Assembly (NCBI GenBank): GCA_015057055.1
Contig: SVFE01000020.1
Location: 1-40,482 of the forward strand
Length of the DNA stretch: 40,482 nt
Source: Lachnospiraceae bacterium
GTDB taxonomy: Bacteria; Bacillota; Clostridia; Lachnospirales; Lachnospiraceae
Direction of reading: 5' to 3'
A program made the position numbers and the translations under genes. The notes under the pieces were generated by a model, which saw nothing but the letters and a program-made list of their open reading frames with translations, searched no databases and was not told the origin of the DNA. Positions 1-8,268 of this stretch are shown here, in pieces; within the stretch, counting starts at the first letter, position 1; the number at the start of each line of letters is the position of its first letter.

Positions 1-1
1 T

Positions 2-1243
2 AAAGTGTTCGGTTACTATTTTGAAGTAACCAATTCTTACAAGGAAATGGTGCCGGAGGATTACATCCGCAAACAAACCCTGGCTAACGCAGAACGATAT
101 ACGAATCAGCAATTAAAAGAGCTGGAAGATTTGATTTTAAATGCGGAAGATAAGCTTTTTGCATTGGAGTATCAGTGTTTTACCGAAATTCGCGACAAAA
201 TGGAGGAAAATCTGGGACGTGTGCAAAAAACAGCCCGCGCTGTTGCTCTGTTAGATGCATTTGCCTCTCTTTCCCTTGTTGCAGAAAGAAATCGGTACAT
301 TTGTCCGGATATTAATACAAAAGGTATCATTGATATCAAAGGCGGACGCCATCCTGTAGTGGAAAAAATGATTCCCAATGATATGTTTATTGATAACGAT
401 ACCTATTTGGACGGAAAAAAGAATTGTATCAGCATCATCACCGGACCGAATATGGCGGGAAAATCCACCTATATGCGTCAGGTTGCACTGATTGTTTTAA
501 TGGCGCAGATTGGTTCCTTTGTCCCGGCTTCCAACGCAAATATTTGCATTACAGACCGCATTTTTACAAGAGTTGGTGCATCCGATGATTTGGCCAGCGG
601 ACAGTCAACTTTTATGATTGAAATGAATGAAGTAGCCAATATTTTAAGAAATGCGACGCCTGACAGTCTGCTTATTTTGGATGAAATCGGAAGAGGAACA
701 TCCACCTTTGACGGTTTATCCATTGCGTGGGCGGTTATTGAACACATCAGTAACAAAAAACTGTTGGGGGCAAAAACACTGTTTGCTACACATTATCATG
801 AACTCACGGAACTGGAAGGCAAAATCAGCAATGTAAATAATTATTGTATTGCCGTAAAAGAAAAAGGCGATGACATTGTATTTTTGCGTAAAATCATCAA
901 GGGCGGCGCGGACAAAAGTTACGGAATACAAGTAGCCAAATTAGCCGGCGTTCCTGATATGGTAATTGACAGAGCGAAAGAAATTGTGGGGCAGTTATCC
1001 GACAATGATATTTCCGAAAAAATCGCATCCATAACGGTAGAGCAGAAAAATGAAAAACATATACCCATTCGCTATGAAGAAGTCGAACTGGAACAAATGT
1101 CTCTTTTTGATACGGTAAAAGATGAAGATATTTTAAACGAACTCAAAGAAATTGACATTTCCAATTTGACTCCTATGGATGCCATGAATACATTATATCG
1201 TTTGCAAAATAAACTTCGTAATCGCTGGGAAGGTGGCGCTTAA
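2..1243 (+). CDS. mutS: DNA mismatch repair protein MutS (C-terminal part, cut by window edge)
   Basis: MutS recognises mismatches and recruits MutL, using an ABC-type ATPase. The visible 413 or so codons begin in the middle of the protein at K-VFGYYFEVTN, the family core signature, so the N-terminal mismatch-binding domain lies upstream of the window. The Walker A motif GPNMAGKST (about nt 443-469), the Walker B and D-loop LLILDEIGRGTST, and the switch histidine in FATHYHEL are all intact. Near the C-terminus QMSLF (nt 1094-1108) fits the sliding-clamp-binding consensus. The stop codon shares a base with the mutL start (TAATG), so the two are translationally coupled. The GTG at nt 5 is internal and is not the real start. 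Confidence 0.97.
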   Translation, partial: KVFGYYFEVTNSYKEMVPEDYIRKQTLANAERYTNQQLKELEDLILNAEDKLFALEYQCFTEIRDKMEENLGRVQKTARAVALLDAFASLSLVAERNRYICPDINTKGIIDIKGGRHPVVEKMIPNDMFIDNDTYLDGKKNCISIITGPNMAGKSTYMRQVALIVLMAQIGSFVPASNANICITDRIFTRVGASDDLASGQSTFMIEMNEVANILRNATPDSLLILDEIGRGTSTFDGLSIAWAVIEHISNKKLLGAKTLFATHYHELTELEGKISNVNNYCIAVKEKGDDIVFLRKIIKGGADKSYGIQVAKLAGVPDMVIDRAKEIVGQLSDNDISEKIASITVEQKNEKHIPIRYEEVELEQMSLFDTVKDEDILNELKEIDISNLTPMDAMNTLYRLQNKLRNRWEGGA

Positions 1244-3204
1244 TGGGTAAGATTTTTGTTCTTGACAATATTACAATTGATAAAATTGCCGCCGGAGAAG
1301 TGGTGGAACGTCCGGCCAGCGTTGTGAAGGAATTGGTGGAAAACGCCATGGACAGCGGTGCAAGTGCGATAACCGTGGAAATCAAAAACGGAGGCATTGA
1401 ATTCATCCGTGTAACCGACAATGGCAAAGGAATCGAAAAAGAAGATATTCCTAAGGCGTTTTTGCGTCATGCAACCAGTAAAATCAGACAAATTGAAGAT
1501 TTGGATACGGTTTTATCCATGGGGTTTCGAGGAGAAGCTCTTGCAAGTATCGCATCGGTGGCAAAGGTCGAACTCATCACAAAATGCCATGATGAACTCA
1601 TGGGAAACCGTTATGTAATTGAAGGCGGCGTCAAAAAAGAACTGGAAGAAATCGGAGCTCCTTCCGGAACGACAATCATTGTAAGAAATCTTTTTTATAA
1701 CACGCCGGCCAGGCGAAAGTTTTTAAAATCCGAAAGCGCGGAAGGTGGGCATATTGCTGATATTCTTGAACATTTGGCGCTTTGCAGGCCGGATATTGCA
1801 TTTTCCTTTATCATGAACGGCAAAACCAAATTTTCCACCGCAGGAAATAATGACTTAAAGGAAGTAATTTATCGAATTTTCGGAAGAGAAACCGCCAAAG
1901 AAATGATTCCGGTTTCTTACGAAAAAGACGGTATAAAAATGGAGGGGTATCTGGGTACCCCGGTAAATAACCGCCCCAACCGTAACTATGAAAATTACTT
2001 CATTAACAAACGTTTTGTAAAGAGTGATATTATTGCCAAGGGAATTGAAGAAGGGTACAAAGCATACCTGATGCAGCATAAATTTCCCTTTTGCGTTTTA
2101 AACTTCGAAATGGACACCCATAATTTGGATGTCAATGTTCATCCAGCCAAAATGGAAGTTCGCTTTCATAACAAACAGGATTTTTATGATTTTCTATCCG
2201 GAGCCGTACGAGAGACTTTGCAGGCAAAGGAAATGATTTCCGATTGCGTCGTTAGCGAACCGGTAAAAGAAAAATTTCATTTTGATTCTTCGCCGCAACC
2301 TTTTGAAACAAATCGAAGAATATCCGAAGATTTGCCGGCTCAAAATTTTACCGCTGAAATATCCGACAAAAAGGATGCTATTATAAACGCACCCAAAGAA
2401 GAACATGCAGAAAATAATATCGGCGACACGGATACCTCCGACAATGATTTTTTTGTAGCGAAGGTATTGGACAGTCTTTCTTTAGGCAAAGAGAATGCAG
2501 ACATTCACAAAAATGTCATCAAAGAAAAAGAACATATTTTTGTAGAAAAAGACTACGTAATCAGTCAAAAACCCGTTCAATTATCCTTGTTTGAGGAGGA
2601 AGAACGTGTTCTTTCCGAAAAAGCCAGAAAGAATTTTACCCTAATCGGTCAGATTTTCGAGTCCTATTGGTTGTTAACTTACGGAGAAAATCTCTATTTC
2701 ATTGACCAGCATGCGGCCCACGAAAAAGTCAACTACGAAAAACTGATGAAACGATACCGGGATAATGCTGTAGTTTCTCAGCAAATAAATCCACCCATTA
2801 TTGTTTCTTTGTCACCGAAAGAAGGAATTTGGTTAAAGGATAATCTGACTTACTTTTTAAATCTGGGATTTGAACTGGAAGCCTTTGGCGGAAACGAATA
2901 TGCTCTTAGGGCAATTCCTTTGGAATTATATCAGAATGACCCGAAAGATATGTTTTTGTCTGCCTTGAACGAATTGGTTGAAGCGGTGCCGGATAAAGCA
3001 CCGGATGTCATTACGGACCGCATTGCCACCATGGCATGCAAAGCCTCCGTAAAGGCAGGTAAAACCCTTTCCCGGGCGGAGATGGAAGAGTTGTTGGACG
3101 AATTGTTAAAATTGGAGAATCCTTATCATTGTCCCCACGGCCGTCCCACTTTATTTTCTATGAGTAAGTACGAAATTGAGAAGAAATTTAAGCGAATTAT
3201 TTAG
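1243..3204 (+). CDS. mutL: DNA mismatch repair protein MutL, endonuclease type
   Basis: MutL couples mismatch recognition by MutS to strand nicking and excision. The N-terminal GHKL ATPase shows VENAMDSGA (E33, N34), DNGKGI (from D59), FRGEAL and GTTIIVRNLFYNTPARRKF. A variable acidic linker covers about residues 340-445. The C-terminal domain has the metal-dependent nicking motif DQHA-x2-E-x4-E (D488 to E499), ACKASVK and CPHGRPT (C630-T636), as expected for a Firmicute lacking MutH. QLSLF at residues 446-450, at the end of the linker, is a near-ideal beta-clamp motif. The 653-residue length is normal. The ATG overlaps the mutS stop by one base. Confidence 0.97.
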   Translation: MGKIFVLDNITIDKIAAGEVVERPASVVKELVENAMDSGASAITVEIKNGGIEFIRVTDNGKGIEKEDIPKAFLRHATSKIRQIEDLDTVLSMGFRGEALASIASVAKVELITKCHDELMGNRYVIEGGVKKELEEIGAPSGTTIIVRNLFYNTPARRKFLKSESAEGGHIADILEHLALCRPDIAFSFIMNGKTKFSTAGNNDLKEVIYRIFGRETAKEMIPVSYEKDGIKMEGYLGTPVNNRPNRNYENYFINKRFVKSDIIAKGIEEGYKAYLMQHKFPFCVLNFEMDTHNLDVNVHPAKMEVRFHNKQDFYDFLSGAVRETLQAKEMISDCVVSEPVKEKFHFDSSPQPFETNRRISEDLPAQNFTAEISDKKDAIINAPKEEHAENNIGDTDTSDNDFFVAKVLDSLSLGKENADIHKNVIKEKEHIFVEKDYVISQKPVQLSLFEEEERVLSEKARKNFTLIGQIFESYWLLTYGENLYFIDQHAAHEKVNYEKLMKRYRDNAVVSQQINPPIIVSLSPKEGIWLKDNLTYFLNLGFELEAFGGNEYALRAIPLELYQNDPKDMFLSALNELVEAVPDKAPDVITDRIATMACKASVKAGKTLSRAEMEELLDELLKLENPYHCPHGRPTLFSMSKYEIEKKFKRII

Positions 3205-3218
3205 TTTTTGAGGTACCT

Positions 3219-4160
3219 ATGAAACCTTTGGTAATCATCGCAGGACCTACTGCAGTCGGAAAAACAAAATTATCGGTTATGCTGGCACAAAACATCGGCG
3301 GAGAAATCATCTCCGCCGATTCCATGCAGGTATATCGTCATATGGACATCGGTTCCGCCAAAATTATGCCGGATGAAATGCAAGGTATTGTGCACTACGG
3401 AATTGATATTTTAGAACCGGAAGACGAATATAATGTTTGCAAATTTCAAGCCATGGCCAAAGATGCCGTAAGTCAAATTATCCAAAACGGCAATATTCCC
3501 ATTATCGCGGGCGGAACCGGTTTTTATATTCAATCCGTGTTGTACGACATTGATTTCACAAAAGAGAAAAATACAAAAATAAGACAAAAATTAGAAGAAT
3601 TAGCCGTACAAAAAGGTGCGGAATATCTTCATGAAGAATTAAGAAAGGTTGACCCTGTTTCGGCAGATGTTATTCATGCCAATAATGTGAAACGGGTTAT
3701 CCGTGCCTTGGAATTTTACCATTTAAATCATGCACCAATTTCCCGGCACAATGAGACGGAACGGGAAAAAAGCGCCGCTTATAACAATGCATTCTTTGTT
3801 CTGACCCAAAACAGACAAATCTTATATGAACGCATCGACAAAAGGGTGGATCTTATGGTGGAGCAGGGATTAGTGCAGGAAGTTGCAAAACTAAAAGATA
3901 TGGGATTATCCAGAAACAATATTTCCATGCAGGGACTGGGATATAAAGAGATTCTGGATTATTTGGATGATATTATTTCATTGGAAGAAGCAATTTATCG
4001 CATCAAGCGGGATACCAGACATTTTGCCAAACGGCAGCTCACCTGGTTCAAACGGGAGAAGGATATTATATGGGTTGACCGGGACAACTTTAAGGATGAC
4101 GAAAATAAAATGCTATCCTATATGATGGATAAAATACAGGAAAGAGGAATTGTAAAATGA
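3219..4160 (+). CDS. miaA: tRNA dimethylallyltransferase MiaA
   Basis: MiaA transfers a dimethylallyl group from DMAPP to N6 of A37 in tRNAs that read U-starting codons. The P-loop AGPTAVGKTKLS lies at the N-terminus, followed by SADSMQVYRHMDIGSAK (substrate-binding DSxQ region) and GGTGFYIQSVLYDIDF. Later motifs include RVIRALEFY and MQGLGYKEI, and the C-terminal RxTRHFAKRQLTWF block is also present. At 313 residues it is full length. It starts 14 nt after mutL behind a short GAGG, and its end overlaps the next gene by four bases (ATGA). The mutS-mutL-miaA order is common in Firmicutes; the hfq gene that often follows miaA is absent here. Confidence 0.97.
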   Translation: MKPLVIIAGPTAVGKTKLSVMLAQNIGGEIISADSMQVYRHMDIGSAKIMPDEMQGIVHYGIDILEPEDEYNVCKFQAMAKDAVSQIIQNGNIPIIAGGTGFYIQSVLYDIDFTKEKNTKIRQKLEELAVQKGAEYLHEELRKVDPVSADVIHANNVKRVIRALEFYHLNHAPISRHNETEREKSAAYNNAFFVLTQNRQILYERIDKRVDLMVEQGLVQEVAKLKDMGLSRNNISMQGLGYKEILDYLDDIISLEEAIYRIKRDTRHFAKRQLTWFKREKDIIWVDRDNFKDDENKMLSYMMDKIQERGIVK

Positions 4161-5446
4161 GTGAAATTCTAAACTCTATAAAAAGTAAATATCAGGCTTT
4201 GGGAATCCGTGAGGACGTATACCGAGAAGGAGAAGCAGTACTCTCGAAATTGGAAGCGCGTTTTCGAGAAATTGATTCTGTTGCAGAATATAATCAGTTA
4301 AAAGTTTTGGAAGCTTTTCGAAAAAATCAGGTTAGCGAAGCCTGCTTACTTGGCAGTACCGGTTACGGCTACGGTGATTTGGGACGGGATACCTTGGAAG
4401 CAGTTTATGCGGATATTTTTCATACGGAAGACGCTCTGGTTCGCCCGCAAATAACCTGTGGCACGCATGCATTGGCATTGGCACTTATGAGTAATCTGCG
4501 CCCCGGTGATGAACTTCTCAGCCCTGTGGGTAAGCCTTACGATACCTTAGAAGAAGTCATCGGTATCCGTCCTTCCAATGGCTCACTCAAAGAATACGGA
4601 ATTTCTTATGCTCAGGTCGACTTACTTTCGGATGGCGGTTTTGATTATGACGGAATCAAAAAAGCAATCAATGAAAAGACAAAATTAGTTACCATTCAAC
4701 GTTCCAAAGGATATCAGACAAGGCCGACGCTTTCTGTTGGCAGAATCGGAGAATTGATTGCATTCATTAAAAATATTAAACCGGACGTAATCTGCATGGT
4801 GGATAACTGTTACGGTGAATTTGTGGAAACCATGGAGCCCTCCGATGTAGGTGCAGACATGATTGTCGGTTCCCTTATTAAAAATCCGGGAGGAGGCTTG
4901 GCGCCCATCGGCGGTTATATTGCAGGAACAAAAGAATGCGTGGAAAATGCAGCTTTCCGCCTTACCTCTCCCGGTCTTGGGAAAGAAGTGGGAGCGTCTT
5001 TAGGGATTCTCCAAAGTTTTTATCAGGGATTATTTTTGGCTCCTACCGTTACGGCAAACGCATTGAAAACTGCACTATTTGCCGCAGCGTTATATGAACC
5101 CTACGGATTTTTCGTAATACCAAACAGTACAGAAAGCAGACATGATATCATTCAGGCAATTACACTGGGAAGCGAAGAACGTATTATAGCGTTTTGTGAA
5201 GGAATTCAAGCCGCATCTCCCATCGACAGCCATGTTGTCCCGGAGCCTTGGGAAATGCCCGGATATGACAGCAAGGTGATTATGGCTGCCGGGGCTTTTG
5301 TATCCGGTTCCTCCATTGAACTTAGCGCAGATGCTCCGATAAAAGAACCTTATGCGGTATATTTTCAGGGTGGTCTTACCTTTGCCCACGCCAAGTTTGG
5401 TATTTTAAATTCGCTGCAAAGATTAAAGGAGAAAAATCTGATTTAA
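4157..5446 (+). CDS. Methionine gamma-lyase family PLP protein (aluminium-resistance family)
   Basis: This is a fold-type I PLP-dependent protein of 429 residues, of the family known as methionine gamma-lyase-like or 'aluminium resistance' proteins (B. subtilis YnbB relatives). The PLP pocket is visible: MVDNCYGEFVE supplies the Asp that contacts the pyridine nitrogen, and VGSLIKNPGGGLAPIGGYIAG supplies the Schiff-base lysine. STGYGYGDLGRDTLE in the N-terminal third is typical of the family. Its in vivo substrate is not settled; a sulfur-amino-acid lyase is the usual guess. The ATG overlaps the miaA stop (ATGA), so it is the last gene of the mutSL-miaA unit. Confidence 0.88.
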   Translation: MSEILNSIKSKYQALGIREDVYREGEAVLSKLEARFREIDSVAEYNQLKVLEAFRKNQVSEACLLGSTGYGYGDLGRDTLEAVYADIFHTEDALVRPQITCGTHALALALMSNLRPGDELLSPVGKPYDTLEEVIGIRPSNGSLKEYGISYAQVDLLSDGGFDYDGIKKAINEKTKLVTIQRSKGYQTRPTLSVGRIGELIAFIKNIKPDVICMVDNCYGEFVETMEPSDVGADMIVGSLIKNPGGGLAPIGGYIAGTKECVENAAFRLTSPGLGKEVGASLGILQSFYQGLFLAPTVTANALKTALFAAALYEPYGFFVIPNSTESRHDIIQAITLGSEERIIAFCEGIQAASPIDSHVVPEPWEMPGYDSKVIMAAGAFVSGSSIELSADAPIKEPYAVYFQGGLTFAHAKFGILNSLQRLKEKNLI

Positions 5447-5449
5447 TTT

Positions 5450-5513
5450 GGCGATTTATGTGGAAATTTACGTATAATCAATTCTATACACCTATGCTAA
5501 AGTGTGTTAAAAT
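5450..5513 (+). promoter_or_regulatory. Candidate tandem sigma-A promoters for the DUF4321-mre-min cluster
   Basis: Two sigma-A-like arrangements lie in the gap before the membrane protein gene. The upstream one is TTGGCG (5450-5455), a 17-nt spacer, then TATAAT (5473-5478). The downstream one is TATACA (5485-5490), 17 nt, then TAAAAT (5508-5513) preceded by an extended-10 TG. Either could start the long envelope gene cluster. The -10 boxes are good and the -35 boxes partial. Confidence 0.5.
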
Positions 5514-5551
5514 ATGCATGAACAAATGAAAAATATGGAAGGTATGCCGAT

Positions 5552-5791
5552 ATGAAAGGGAAAAATTATTGGGTTTTATTAGTTATGATACTGGTAGGAA
5601 TGGTTCTGGGCGGTTTTATCGGAACTTATCTGCCTTGGGAATGGCTTAATTACGGAGGGACCTTCGGATTGTCTCAACCCATTGTTTTGGATTTGTGTAT
5701 TTTAACCATTACCTTTGGTCTTAGCATTAACATAACCATCGCATCCATTATCGGTATTATTTTGGCTGTTATCATTTTTAAATTTATATAA
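5552..5791 (+). CDS. DUF4321-like small membrane protein
   Basis: A 79-residue protein with two hydrophobic segments (about residues 6-26 and 48-78), separated by a loop with LPWEWLNYGGTFG. Size, topology and position match the DUF4321 family found next to mreB in Clostridia; no biochemical function is known to me. The start is an ATG preceded by GGAAGG. It is the first gene after the putative promoters at 5450-5513 and lies 56 nt before mreB. Its context suggests a link to the Rod machinery, but that is inference only. Confidence 0.75.
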   Translation: MKGKNYWVLLVMILVGMVLGGFIGTYLPWEWLNYGGTFGLSQPIVLDLCILTITFGLSINITIASIIGIILAVIIFKFI

Positions 5792-5847
5792 TGTGTGTAT
5801 TTCTTGATTAAAATACCAATACTACACAAAAGAGAGGAGTTACGACA

Positions 5848-6846
5848 TTGGGAATCAGCGCATTTGGAATTGATTTGGGAACAAGTAATATTAAAATATA
5901 TAATGGTAATACAGATAATTTTTTCATTGAGAAAAATATGATTGCAATCGAAGGAAAAGATAATTTGTTTGCTTACGGTGATTCTGCCTTTGAAATGTAT
6001 GAAAAAGCGCCGGATAACATTAATGTCTCATTTCCGCTTTGTAACGGTGTAATTGCGGATATTCGGAATATGCAGACCTTGATCAAATATTTTATCAATG
6101 ATATTTCAAAAGGAAATGTGAAACCTTGCGATTATTATATTGCCGTTCCTACTGACGTTACAGAAGTTGAAAAACGTGCTTTTTATGAGCTCATCAAAGA
6201 CTCGAACGTAAAGGCCAGAAGAGTTCTGGTGGTAGAAAAGGCCATCGCTGACGGACTCGGAATGGGTATTGATGTAAAAACTTCACAAGGTGTTTTGGTG
6301 GTGGATGTAGGATATGAAACCACGGAAATTTCAATTTTATCTCTGGGCGGCATTGTATTATCCAGACTCATCAAAGTAGGTGGTAATAAATTTGATGAAT
6401 CCATAAAAAATGCAATCCGAAAAGAATACAATTTAATTATCGGTTCCAAGACTGCAGAAAAAGTGAAATACGCGGTTAAGGAAATGGAAACACAAAATAA
6501 AAATGCAATTGTTTACGGACGAGATATCGTTACGGGACTCCCGGTTGAAAAAGGGATTTCACCTTCCCTTGTACACCAAAGTCTGCAAGAAAACTTTAAT
6601 GTTATTGTAGATAGCATTCGCCAGATTTTGGAACGTACTCCGCCCGAATTGGGCGCAGATATCTATCGCAACGGTATCTTCCTTACCGGCGGGGCATCAT
6701 GCGTAAATCATCTTGCAGATTTAATTCACGAACAGACCGGGCTTCGTATCAACACGGACGAAGAGCCGATGGCTACCGTGGTGAAAGGTCTTTCCACAAT
6801 CATAAAAGAGGAAAAATACCAATCCATTGCCTATGCAATTGAATAA
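5848..6846 (+). CDS. mreB: Rod shape-determining protein, MreB/Mbl family (divergent)
   Basis: An actin-like ATPase that forms membrane-associated filaments guiding side-wall synthesis. Phosphate-1 FGIDLGTSNIKIY is canonical. The phosphate-2 loop reads DVGYETTEIS (D153-S161) where MreB normally has DIGGGTTE, and the adenosine loop LTGGASCVNHL is close to consensus. Length (332 residues) fits MreB. The start is TTG at 5848, chosen because AGAGGAG at about 5833-5839 is well spaced and the product then begins just before the GIDLGTSN strand. It is followed by mreC, mreD and pbp2, which supports a Rod role rather than a plasmid ParM-type role. Confidence 0.88.
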   Translation: MGISAFGIDLGTSNIKIYNGNTDNFFIEKNMIAIEGKDNLFAYGDSAFEMYEKAPDNINVSFPLCNGVIADIRNMQTLIKYFINDISKGNVKPCDYYIAVPTDVTEVEKRAFYELIKDSNVKARRVLVVEKAIADGLGMGIDVKTSQGVLVVDVGYETTEISILSLGGIVLSRLIKVGGNKFDESIKNAIRKEYNLIIGSKTAEKVKYAVKEMETQNKNAIVYGRDIVTGLPVEKGISPSLVHQSLQENFNVIVDSIRQILERTPPELGADIYRNGIFLTGGASCVNHLADLIHEQTGLRINTDEEPMATVVKGLSTIIKEEKYQSIAYAIE

Positions 6847-6874
6847 AAATATAGAAAAGAATTAAGGATAGAAA

Positions 6875-7744
6875 ATGTCTCCAGTACTGAAAAGGAAACC
6901 TGAAAAATCGAAAATTCCCGGTAAATATCTTTTGTTGATTTTTACTTTTATTTGTATGCTTTTAATGGTAATTACCTTTACTACGGATGGATTGGATCGT
7001 TTTGCTGCAAATGTTTTCGGACGTGTTGTGATTCCTTTTCAGTCAGGAATCACTAATGTCAGCAATTCCATTCAGACATCGGTAGATGAACGGCGGGAAT
7101 TGGAAGAATTAAGAACGGAAAATGCCGCTCTGCAAGAGCAAATCAATGCTCTCATCAGTGAAAATACCCTTTTACTTCAAGATAAATACGAATTAAATAA
7201 CTTAAGAGAATTATTTGAACTTGATACCCGTTACTCCGAATACGATAAAATCGGAGCCCGGATTATTTCCTGGGAAAGCAGCAATTGGTTCAGTTCTTTT
7301 TTAATTGACAAAGGAAGCGAAGACGGTATTTTAGTTGATATGAATGTAATTGCCGGCAGCGGATTGGTAGGAAGAGTTGTGGAAACCGGTCCTAATTGGG
7401 CGAGGGTCGTGGCAATTATCGACGATTCCTCCAATGTAAGCGCCACGGTTTTACATACACAGGACCACTTGATTGTCAGCGGAAATCTACAGTTGATGGA
7501 GAACGGTGTGATTGGTTTTTCTCAGTTAATGGCCGAAGAAGGAACGGTTCAAATCGGAGATAAAATTGTCACATCCTATATCAGCGATAGGTATGTGCCC
7601 GGGATTCTTATCGGATATATTTCTTCGATTGAGATGGACTCCAATCATATGACTTATTCCGGAACCATTACTCCGGTTGTGGATTTTTCCCATCTGTCTG
7701 AAGTTTTGGTAATCACCGTTTTAAAACAGGATATTGATGAATAG
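6875..7744 (+). CDS. mreC: Rod shape-determining protein MreC
   Basis: MreC is a bitopic scaffold that bridges MreB and MreD to PBP2 outside the membrane. A basic N-terminus is followed by one membrane segment (about residues 19-37) and a coiled coil (about 70-112, ELEELRTENAALQEQI and onward). The extracellular beta-domain contains the typical VIAGSGLVGRVVETGPNWARV and the conserved serine-rich stretch after it. The 289-residue length is standard. It ends only 2 nt before mreD. Confidence 0.95.
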   Translation: MSPVLKRKPEKSKIPGKYLLLIFTFICMLLMVITFTTDGLDRFAANVFGRVVIPFQSGITNVSNSIQTSVDERRELEELRTENAALQEQINALISENTLLLQDKYELNNLRELFELDTRYSEYDKIGARIISWESSNWFSSFLIDKGSEDGILVDMNVIAGSGLVGRVVETGPNWARVVAIIDDSSNVSATVLHTQDHLIVSGNLQLMENGVIGFSQLMAEEGTVQIGDKIVTSYISDRYVPGILIGYISSIEMDSNHMTYSGTITPVVDFSHLSEVLVITVLKQDIDE

Positions 7745-7746
7745 TT

Positions 7747-8268
7747 ATGAAAAAAGGAATTATTACAACCATTCTTGTTTTGCTTATGTTTTTATTGCAA
7801 ACAAGTGTATTTAATTACATATCATTTGGCGGAATTGTTCCCAACCTTCTCCTTATATTAGTCAGCGTTTATGGTTTCATGAGAGGGGAAAACAGCGGTA
7901 TTATATTAGGTTTTTTCTGCGGACTTTTAATTGATGTCTTTTATATGGATATTATCGGCTTTAATGCTCTTTTATATCTGTATATTGGTTATTTTAACGG
8001 TCTATGTAACCGATACTATATTCCCACCGATGTTAAAATGCCTATTTTTCTGCTTGTGGGAAGTGACCTGATAACTTCTTTTTTCAAGTACATATTTTTG
8101 TTTTTATTAAACGGTCGATTTGATATTAATTATTATTTCCTCAAAATCATTTTTCCGGAGTTAATTTATACTTTGGGCGTATTTGTAATATTGTATCCGT
8201 TGCTTTTGATTTTAGAACAAAAAATTATTTTAGTTGAGTTTAGAGGACGTAAGAAAGATGCTTTATGA
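7747..8268 (+). CDS. mreD: Rod shape-determining protein MreD
   Basis: A 173-residue polytopic membrane protein with about five hydrophobic helices. The N-terminal part has the typical GIVPNLLLILVSVYGFMRGE followed by GFFCGLLIDVFY, the recognisable MreD core. It belongs to the Rod complex with MreC and PBP2. It begins 2 nt after mreC, and its 3' end overlaps the preferred PBP2 start by 11 nt, indicating tight coupling. Confidence 0.93.
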   Translation: MKKGIITTILVLLMFLLQTSVFNYISFGGIVPNLLLILVSVYGFMRGENSGIILGFFCGLLIDVFYMDIIGFNALLYLYIGYFNGLCNRYYIPTDVKMPIFLLVGSDLITSFFKYIFLFLLNGRFDINYYFLKIIFPELIYTLGVFVILYPLLLILEQKIILVEFRGRKKDAL

